A DNA stretch of 64,000 bases from Ectocarpus siliculosus (Eukaryota; Sar; Phaeophyceae; Ectocarpales; Ectocarpaceae), in assembly GCA_000310025.1 (NCBI GenBank), contig FN649759.1:567799-631798 (forward strand), given 5' to 3'. Numbering within the stretch: position 1 is the first letter of the stretch; each line of letters opens with the position of its first letter. Shown here piece after piece: positions 49,762-59,900 of this stretch. The position numbers were made by a program, and so were the translations under genes. Under the pieces are notes generated by a model. The model searched no databases. It saw only the letters and a list, made by a program, of their open reading frames with translations, and was not told the origin of the DNA.

Positions 49762-51286
49762 GAGAGAACGACCGTGTACATCGAGAAATTCGTGTCTAGT
49801 TCATTGATCAATTCGGTTTTTCGAGGGTAAGCAGAGAGTGAGTAACGGGGACGGGGAGAGTGAAAGTAACGTCGAGAGGCTGTAAATGAACAATCCGGGG
49901 GCATCGGTTAGTCGCAGGCGCCCTTATCTAGCGCCCAGGCGGCCTGTTGGCTGAGCTGTATAGCCTGGTCTTTACGCCTCAGCTCGAACGCGAGGCCATC
50001 CCTAAGACTGAATTGGCGCCATGCTTTCCTTTTTCCCGATCCTTGACGCGCCAAAGAGAAGGCCTAGAGCGTCAAGGGCATGGATAACAATCCCCCTCTT
50101 CGCAGACGCCTACGTTAATGGTTTCCATGCCCGCGAAGGTGCCAGGCGGCCGAAACGGTAGTTCGCGTGCGAGAAAAAGAATACCATACAGCAATGTCAC
50201 CACCCACACCGCCTCTATGCTCTATATTGCAACAATGGCAACAGCAGCAGCAGCAGCAGCAACAACAACAACAACAACGATATATATTTTCAGGTACGGC
50301 ACAGAGGGGCAGCATTGCATCTCATGCAAGAGGAACAACATTTTTAAGGAGGAGAACAGGGACCTCGCGCTCGTGGCCAAGACGTGGCCGGAGCTACTGC
50401 CAGAGGTATATTATAAATACAAAGAGATGATCACAGCGATACCGAACGTTATCGTGCCACCAGTACGCGTTGCCAGAGGTGTACTATTTTGTTTATCCAT
50501 GGTCGTTTCGAGAGAAGCATGAAAACTGCCAAAAGTTGTCGTTTACAAGTGTTGCCAGAGGTACACCATTTATACATTGTCGCTGGAGAGAAACACAAAG
50601 AGTTGCCGCACGTCGTGTCAACGGTAGTTGTTGACAGGGGTATTACCACACCATTGTTTTCGATAAGCACAAAGAAGCAAAGAAGTACCAATCTAAGCGT
50701 TGTAGTTCCAGCATGTGTACACGATGATGTAGGCGAGGCGGTCACCCGTGAGCTGAACCCGGCGTGCACCGTTGGTCCCACCGGTACCAGACATGCACCG
50801 GAAATGATAGTCACCGCACCACCTGCAACAACTTTTCCCTTCGTGCATCAATCGCTGGTCCCAGCTGTAAGAGACATGCACGGGATGCACCGCGCCTGCG
50901 CACTCAAGTCGTGTACTTTATGTTGTTGCTGTTGGTGGTGGTCACCGATCAGGCCGTTTTGAGTGACGACGGTTGCCTTTCCTACAATAGACAATAGCAT
51001 CTTTTGGTTCGCGGGCGGGTGGGTGCCTTGCCAGCGACCATCATCCTGACCCCTATCTTGTAGCGCCGCGTTCCACACCCAGGCGCCACGGCCGTTACGT
51101 TCTTCCACTTGCAAACGTCTTCGATGACGCTGTTGTTAATTGTACCGCAGGTGTTGCGGGGTTTCCAGCACGACATGAAGGCGCAGAAGTATTCGTGGGA
51201 TACAGACGAGAAGAGACCCGTGGCACCTACCGGGTGGTCCGAGCGCACGTACGACATCAAGCTTCTCTACGGGCTGCCCGAGGTAG

Positions 51287-51347
<61 letters not shown>

Positions 51348-54300
51348 GCTGGTGGTGGTGGTGGTGTTGTGGTTGTTGGTGGTGAAGTGACCCGTAGCAA
51401 TGCAGCAATAGAAATATGTACAATTCCGTCCCCTGGTCACCGCGGGGATTTTGGGTCGCCCCCCTAAACGCATTGTCATCACTTCCAGGCTTAAAATAAA
51501 CATAGCGCTGCCCTAAGCAGCGTTTGTTCATGTTTTGCACCTGAATCTAGACAAAATTTCCGGCCGGAGTGATACCGTGTTTGTGTGCAGCATGTTCGCC
51601 AAGAGGCCGAAAGAGAAGGTTGACTTGGTATATTTTTCGAGTGACCGACATGAGGGAGGCAGGACGATTCCCCACGCGGCATGTCCATCATTTATGTATC
51701 CCCCGAAGGCCCCGTAGATCAGTACTCTGCCAGCACCCCCAAACAAGAAACAAAACTGGAGGATCGTACAGTATTGCACGCTAGGGTGAGGCAGATACCA
51801 TGTAGCTCACGGTTGGAAATTACAAAGCTGTATGCTGCTCGGGAAATCGTAAGAATACAGATAGCTTCCGCTAATGCTATGAATCCATTGCAAATCTGTA
51901 TTGGACTCTTTTCTATAGATAGAGATGGATTCGTTGGATCAAATAAAAAAATAAAAAGGAACCCGTACCGTACCCGAACCCCGTGGCTGTAACCGGTTGT
52001 CTATCCCTTACGCTGAATCCATGTTTGTTTTTTTGTGAAACCGGAATCGTGGTGTGATGCAGGTGGCATCAAGCCGATCCCCCCTGAGCATTTTGTTGCA
52101 GACGGGCCACACCTCCCTGTTCGAAGTGAAGGTTGTCCAGATGGTCGTGGCACTCAAGTGGTCGGTCTTCGGGCACAGGTGAAGACGTTAACCGTTGTTT
52201 TTGCTATGTCCGTCTACCACGAAGTCTCTTGTCTGTTTGTCTTCGGCTACAACCATTCCAACAATCTGCACACTGCTGCACCGCCTCGTGTCCCTGCAGA
52301 CGATATTAATGGAATGAATCACCCGCACGCCCAGCCCTAAGCCTAGCTTTATCCGTGAGCCCTGCATCTGCCCTGATTCCAAGGTTTTGAGTAGCCACGG
52401 CTCTTAACCCAGCCTTAAGACTAACTTCTCGTGCAGATCCCTCAAACCGTACGCAAGGGGCGGTTCACGGCAGGATGCACCTTGTCGGCACCTGCACCCG
52501 CGCCCGTCGCCTCGATGCTCACCTGCAGGGCCTTGCGCTCTTCGACAAAAGAGAGATTCGTGCCATGACGATCCGCCACATGTGGATGTTGGGCGAGATC
52601 CACCCCGACGACACGTGTTGTTCTGTGAGAATCTGATCACAGGCCTACGCGTCTCGGGGCAGCTCGCCCTAGCACCCACGTGTGGTGGATCGTCATGGGA
52701 TGCTTCCCGCCCGTCGCAGAGAGCAAGGCCTTGTCGGGAATCATGTACAATAGGACGATTTCGAGGTGACGGAGACAGTGGCTAAAGCTATGAGACTGTC
52801 CGCCTGACTCTAACGAGTGGTGTGCAGGATGTCTCTAACGAGTGGTGTGTAGGATGACTCTAACGAGTGGTGTGTAGGATGTCTCTAACGAGTGGTGTGT
52901 AGGATGACTCTAACGAGTGGTGTGTAGGATGACTCTAACGAGTGGTGTGTAGGATGACTCTAACGAGTGGTGTGTAGGATGTCTCTAACGAGTGGTGTGT
53001 AGGATGTCTCTAACGAGTGGTGTGTAGGATGACTCTAACGAGTGGTGTGTAGGACGTCAAGGATGGGTTGGGGTTAGGGTGAAGGTGAGGTTAGGGCCAA
53101 GGTTGTCTCATGCCTGTCGTGTGTTCGCCGTTCGGACCAAAAGTCATGCTGCCGCTCTCCCTTGGCCCAAGTGTACAATACAAGAACAGAAAGACCTTCC
53201 GTTTTCTCCGTCTTGCCATCCTGGCAGCCGTCGCTCGCAGCAGTAGTGCATTGCGAGGGTGTGAAACCATTTCGCTGCGATCTTGCCTCTCTGTCTGTCG
53301 TGTCTGAAGAGTTCCGATCGGGGGTCTCACAAAGGATTATTTCTCTCCGGTATATGCCTTCGATTTTATTCGAGCGAAACGGGTTCAGCCTTGCCTTCCC
53401 ATGAGCGCTTCAGGAATACATTTTTGTGCAAAGCGCCGCCGATTTAAAACGGGCGGCAGCCCACGACCGTCAGGCATCCATCTGGTCTATGTGTGAGGCT
53501 CTCAGCAAGACGATTGCAAACCCATATGGTCTTTATATGAATTTCAAATAACCATCCCGAATCCATCCGATCTAGCGGTGAACCTTTAGTGGCATCCGCT
53601 GATGCATATGTACACGTACAGCAAAGAATCACAGACTTGAACGCAGTGGCATTGTTGGTCGCTGTTACAGGTACTACGTGTGGGAACTTGGCCGCTACCT
53701 GGTCCTCTCTGCGAGCTTCATCATGGGCTTTACCATCTGGGCAGAAGTACCTAACTGGGCCGGCCCCATCGACTCGGATGACGATCGCGGACAGGTGAGA
53801 GCACCGTACCGCAGAACATTTGTACCATGGTACAAGGGAAGAATAATGCACAGCAGTATGAGCGCTGTAGAATTTGTGGAAGGCATTCGAACAAGATTGA
53901 TTCTACATTAAACGGCGATGACGGGTTTCCTGGCCTACGACGCCAAGAAAAGAACAACAAACGTCGGCAATTCGACCTTTGGTGCTTCCTTCCCCCCCCC
54001 CCTTTGCTCTCCTGTTGGGGATTGTTGTTGCCGTTGTTGTTTTTGCTGTCTTGACGTAAAGAAAACCGTTCCGATCTCCGTTCAAGTAGTGCAGGCACCT
54101 TGACAACTTGACATGCATTCTGGTCCACTGATACGGTACGGACACCTTCCGTGGTTATCGGCCAACTGCTGCTACAATACCCCAATGCGGTACCAGACAC
54201 GGCCAGAACCAAACGATAAACTAAAGGGCCCAGATAAATCAACACGGCGACGACAATACCAGTTACAATACACTTGACAGAGGGCAGGGCATTTCGACAC

Positions 54301-56892
54301 CTTCTTTTTTTTCTCCCCACAGACAAGCGAAGTTCACTGTAAATGTAGGGCAGAGACACGAGCACGACTAAGCCGACAGGGACGTTTAGGCTGACTGTCC
54401 GGCAAGGACGCTAACAATGTTCGCTGGGATGTGCGCCAGGGTCAGCGAAGACAGACCACGTGACGCGACAACCCAAACGCTAAATTATACTGTATCATGG
54501 AACCTTACTATATCAAGCAACGTTACAATAGCCTTGCGGTGGTGGTGGTCTGTTTCAGTCGCAAACTTCACGACAAGCGCTGTGTTGAGCAAGCGGCAAC
54601 TTTTTCACCCTTTTCCGTGTAGATTTTCTCCTCCTCTTGATGTCGTGTTTGTTTAGAAACGGCCAAAGCGGTCGTCCGCTTCCTGCCCTTCTGTTAATAG
54701 TCCTATTAATAGTCCTATTAAATAGTAACTGTTTTATTTTTCTCTGGAACGGATCAATCAGGTGATGGGTGCCACGATCTCGAGGCTGCTCTGCTGGACC
54801 TTGACGCTGTACAACCTGGTCGTGGAGGAGGGGAGGGAGTTGGCGGCATCCAAAAGCATGAGGAAGTGAGAAGACTCTAGTGCGTTGTCTGTGGGGAGGC
54901 CGTTGGCATGCTTGCTGCCCCGACTCGGAGCTGCTGTAGCTGTTGAGATGTGGTCCGGATGCTAGTGCTACCCAGACGCGGATGTAGTGTCGAGATTGGT
55001 CGTGTTCGATAGCCATATTTCGGTTTGGTTTGGTTTGCGTTCGCGGTGGAACAGTCCCTTGCACCAGTGCTGATACTGATACCGACGCTGCTACTGCTCA
55101 CGTCGGTGGAAGCACGACGCACGCCCGTGACAGACCATTGGCGAATTACAGCACACCCGAAGCTCCTGCGAAACAATCAAGCACATGAGCAGCGATGGTT
55201 CAGCTGGGGTAGTGCACTAGACACTAGCCTTAGTCCCCCACCCCCCCACCTCCCCCTCCTCTTCGTTTTGCCGTCTGCGTGCCTCTCGATGCAGGTACCT
55301 TGAGGGGGGCTGGAACTTACAGTCCGTCACGGCGTACGTGTTGGTGCTTGCTATGATCCCCGTGTTCAGGCCTTGGGGGGACGGCAGAGATTGGATGGAG
55401 GACGAATTCGAGTACTCCTCCGCCGGCCTCGTGAGTTTTTTTGCTATACCCTCATCCGCCCAAGCCTGTCTTCTGTCGTCCTCTGTCGTCTTGTTATGTG
55501 TGTGTGACTGCTCCCGGAATCATGATGTTTCGTGCGTGTAACTGCTTACGTAATTATGACGTTTCGTGTGTGTAACTGCTTCCGGGATTATGATGTTTCA
55601 TGCCCTGCCACGGCAAGTAGTGTCCGATGTTGGTTCTCGAAATCGGCATCCATCGACTCAACACCCAGTTGCAGAGTTCCCTCCTCGTAGTCCAGGTTCA
55701 CCTCTGTCCTCCTTCGAGGCAGGCGGTGGGTACCGTGGTGTGGCTTTTGTCACCGCGGCGGCGTGTTCACCCGCAAAATAAGACAACGTACCCGTCACCA
55801 ACTAATTTACGACACTCCGGACCTGGGACATACAACCCGTGCCGTATTCCACGGTCCGTACCACATGTAGAACGTCGTAGACACCCCTCATCCTACACGG
55901 CATACCGTACCTCGCAACACGGTACAGGCCCATTACTGCTTGACTACTAGACTATATTTCGTCGTACGGAACACCGATTTTCGTTTCCCGCGTGTAACAC
56001 AAAATCCGTCCCATACGCAGATCCGGAGAGTGATGACAGCCCCCGCGGCTCTGTTCCTCTTCTTGCGTTTAATGGAACACCTGGCGGTATGGAAGTCGAC
56101 CGGGATCTTCATCGCGGTTATCCGCATGGTGATCGTGGGAACGGCGAGCTGGTCCGTTCTCTTTGGCCTCTTTCAGGTGTGTGCGGTTCACGGGAACGCT
56201 TGCGATGCATCCCTGTTGCCTAGTCTACATTCGTGTGGCGTGCAGTTTCGTATGTGCGGCATCGTTCCAGCGCTGCGCAGCGCGTTGGTCTTGTTTCGGA
56301 GGCTCTCCCATGCAACATGCGGCAGCGGCGTAAGCAGCAGGAGCTCAAGTTTGTTTCATTGTGGCCAAATCCATGTACTCCGTATTAATATAATAGTATG
56401 CTACTGCGTGCAACTTGGACTCCGTGACTCTCTTAACACGAACCTTGTTGCAGTGGCAGTGGTAGAGCAGAGGCTCAGTTTCATCTGCGCCGGTCTGACT
56501 TCGAAAATGCTTCTGCACGCGAATTGCATGTGCGCACCCCAACTTGAGAAAAAGTATAAGGTACATACCACTTTGGTGCTTGTCTTGCTGATTTGGCGGA
56601 AACTCGTCCGCCATTCTGTGTGGATTTCCTTGCCGTTGGCTGATGACCGTTTCGGTTTTGCTCCCCCTTTTTTTTTTGTCCGTTTCTTGCGGCGCGCTCC
56701 AGATGGCATTCGCGCTGTCTTTTTACTCCCTTTTGGACGGGAACGAGGGTTTCGAGACAATCTGGGCGAGCATGGTGTCGATATTCGTCATGTCATTGGG
56801 GGAGTTCTCGTTGCCTTTCAGCGACAACATGTGAGAGCGGGATAGAGACAGAGGCGAGAGAGAGGGAGAGAGGGAGAGACAGCGAGACCGAC

Positions 56893-56973
<81 letters not shown>

Positions 56974-59900
56974 AACAATGGGAACTGCCAAACCTAGCAC
57001 CTAGAGTGAGAGCAGTATGTATTTGCCGAGTACAAGGAATGAATGACACCTGTAGCAACATGGTGGACCGCGCCAAACCAGCACTATTTGTTGTGCCCTC
57101 TACCTCGCAACGCATGCTTCCTTATTTCTTTTCCGGGCCTGTTGCAACATGCCGCCGTAGTTCGCCCTCCCTCGCCTCCGCTCATGTTGCTGATAATCGT
57201 GATGCTGCTGCTGCGGGTGGTGGTACTGCTGCTGCTGCTGCTATTGCTGATGCTGATGCTGATAACGCTGCTGCTGATACGATGATCTGATTATGCTCGT
57301 GCTGATGCCGACGACGCTGGTGATTATGCTGCTGGTGGTGATCCTCCGTTCCTGTGGTGCCTTTAGGACACTCCACGTGATGGCGATGCTCATGCTCGTC
57401 GTCTTCATGCTCATCGTGGCGATCGTGTACCTCAACCTTCTGGTGGCCATGATGACGAGCGGGTACACTGAGGTATGTACTGGACGCACAACGTAACGGG
57501 GCAGGGGGGGGACAGGGATACCGGTTGGTGGTGTTTGGATGGCATCTCCATCCTTCGCGCTAGTCGCGTAAGGTTGAGGTTTGTCGCGGTGTATGACATG
57601 TGCGGTGTTGACGAAGGGTTGACGCAAACCGTATGGTTTATTAAGAACACCCGACGTAAACTGATGGTTTACGCGGGAATATCGCTTGGTCCCAGGCGGC
57701 GGCAAACGAAGAACGGAAGTAGAATCTCACAGTATTGTACTGGTATCCTGGTTTCACCGGCATTATTCAGAGTATGAAATAACTTGAATATTCCATCTGT
57801 CCCAGACAATTTCACCAGCATCTGTGGCAGGGCAACATGTCGCTCTACTCCGATGCGATGAACGACGGTGGTAGTTTCGACCCGTTTTCATTCCGTTGTT
57901 GACGGTACGGTATGGCTGGCACTGACGGGAAAGGTCTTGTGGGTATTTATGTATCTATCACGCCGAGGGGTCCTCCGTTGCCGTTTTCGAGACGAAGTAC
58001 TCGCGACACGTCGACCATGCTCTGCGTATCCGTGTGCCTTATCGCCGTTGTCTGCTTCAATCTCTTTCGACCGTGTTTTTTTCTCTGTCGCCTCCTTCTC
58101 TTTTTCTATCCGTCGCTTCTCTCTACAATACCTCTTGCTTTTGTTGATCCTTCTCTCTCCCGCCCCTCGCCAACCTGTTGATTTTCTTCTCTCTGTTGTT
58201 CATCAATGCATCAAAACTGCCCGTGCAACCAGATGGAAAAGGGTGCAACGGCTCAAGCAACGATGGACCGTGCTGCCGCCCTAGTCAAGTGGGAAGGCAT
58301 CATGTCCGACAAGACACGCAGACAGGTCAGTCTCGTGCCGTTAACTAGGGACCATTGGCCGTTGTTGCGACAGGAACAGCTCAAGAACAAAGGGAGTGGT
58401 GACAAAGGTCCGGATTCATACCATCCCATCTCATTCTTGGTAGGTGCACTGGTGTCAAAGGCCCCCCGCTGAAGGCTGTTGTCTTGGTCCTTCCCTGTTT
58501 TTTGTTTCCTTTTTGTGTTTGTTCGGCGCCCGATTTCTTTGGCGTGCCCACCTTGTGTAGGAGTTTTGTTTGTCGTATCTTGCCACATTTTCCGCCTCAC
58601 CAAACACAACTTCAATAATCAATATTTAGTAGCTTGCCTACATACCCACCTGTACGCCAGATCCCCTTCCTTCTGCGGTGCTCGCGTTTCTCCGATTTTC
58701 GCAGAGGTGTGTCTAGCTTTGCTTCCACACGTCCGAGCAGTCCGACATTTTTTCCCGTAAAACTGCGGTTAAGTAGCCACGTGTCTGGCTCTTTCCGATT
58801 ATCATCGTTGTGCTTTCGTGTTTTTCGCTCCTGGGGCGGTTTTGCCTTTGTTCGACGTACGTATATCCCAACATCCCTTCTCGCGGTTTCTTGTGGCCTT
58901 GTGGTGGTGTGTATTCCCCAATCGTCGACTAGTTTCTCCCTTTGTTTGTCTCGACCATCGAAGGCGTTTCGACAGGTGGCTCCCGGCAAGGGCAAGAGCT
59001 CAGAGGTGACCATCACCGGCTGGTCCGGCGGGGGCGCCACCGAGATTTTCTGCACCGACGAGGTTTGTGGCGTTGCTGACGTTTTGTGGTTGCTTTTACT
59101 GTTGTTGTTGTTCTTGTTGACGTTGCTGTTGTTCTTGTTCTTGTTGATTTCATGTTATTGCGAATCATGTTGCGTGTATGGTTTTCCGCGTTGGTGCCAG
59201 CTATTTTTGTAGCGAACCAGAAAGGAAATTTTGTAACGAACCAGAAAGGAGTGAACAGTGGAAAGCGAGCCTAGTAACGTGGTGCGACACCTACAGACAA
59301 TACAACCAACACTATCTATCAAGCCTCCTTGTGGATATCGCTGTGACGTGATCCAGCAGATGACGTTGTCAGGTGCTACGCAGCTGTAGGATGACAACGC
59401 ATGGCGTACTGCTTGTTGCGTTTCATCTACTGTATACAGGTGGAAACGTGGGGCGCGCTAGTGAGAAAGAAAGAAAAAAAAACGCGAAGAACAATAGCCT
59501 CATTTTAATTCATATGCCTAAGAAACACTGCTGGCTCAGCGGTAGACCTGACGAACATCCTAGATGGTATTAATATTAATATTCTCTATTAATAGTCTAA
59601 GTTAGACGGTGACGATGGCATAAGAACCTGACCGTCGATCCGAGTTTTACGTCACAAGTTTGGGGGCCGACACTCTACGTGAACAACGCTGGCTTGCAAA
59701 GAAGGATAGGGGAAGGAAACGCAAGGGGAAAAAAATCGTACTTTAATGCAATCCTTCCTTATCACGCAGGTACTTACCAATGCAAGACGGGGAGGTAAAA
59801 TGCCCATCGTGAAAGTCAAAGCGCAGGTCATAACTGCATATGACTCATGCGCGGAGAAGTTAACACGGAGGCTTATCAGGTAGAAGCTTGAAGGCCGGCT

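Larger units (their letters stand above)
46083..50405 (+). other. Ankyrin-repeat exons of the channel gene
   Basis: Exons 46083-46154, 46460-46667, 47121-47323, 47858-48023, 49430-49578 and 50294-50405, all in phase. Ankyrin signatures: NLLRAAVRYKQYSLVEYLLE, HMDVNLKNAMG, LRYLLQKGADIHIKSRVGQT, LTEKDDFGSQPLHWAVLHGH followed by LDTVRWI, and TPLGVAVLHNHEHIARWLM. The count is about five to six repeats. The last exon (CISCKRNN, ALVAKTWPELLPE) probably leaves the repeat fold. Ankyrin repeats before S1 are typical of TRPV/TRPA/TRPC/TRPN channels. Confidence 0.88.
51151..58325 (+). other. Six-helix TRP-like channel domain exons
   Basis: Exons 51151-51282, 52102-52178, 53671-53794, 54762-54865, 55295-55430, 56021-56176, 56703-56830, 57367-57472 and 58233-58325, all in phase. 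The second has LKWSVFGHR, like the LKW.KFG element before S1 in TRPs. S1 is YLVLSASFIMGFTIWA, S2 ISRLLCWTLTLYNLVV, S3 VTAYVLVLAMIPVF. S4 (APAALFLFLRLMEHLAVW) has a single Arg. S5 is TGIFIAVIRMVIVG onward. The pore loop has GFETIWASMVSIFVMSLGEF, with acidic residues near the filter. S6 (VFMLIVAIVYLNLLVAMM) carries the L-N-L-L-x-A-M-M motif of TRP channels. The next exon has ALVKWEGIM, like the TRP-box Trp helix. Confidence 0.88.

Noticed and set aside
52804-53055. CRISPR-like array
   Set aside because: The 25-bp units are directly adjacent with no spacers, in a eukaryotic intron; it is a minisatellite.
53062-53100. Interstitial telomere-like GGGTTAGGG sequence
   Set aside because: Only two imperfect units occur; this is well within chance for a G-rich stretch.
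53751-54365. A 204-residue minus-strand ORF with a hydrophobic segment
   Set aside because: It overlaps the S1 exon antisense and intronic sequence; there is no codon bias or recognisable domain.
55940-56845. A 301-residue single ORF as a gene
   Set aside because: It is two channel exons (56021-56176 and the frame around 56703) joined by an open intron; clear donor and acceptor sites and phases support splicing.
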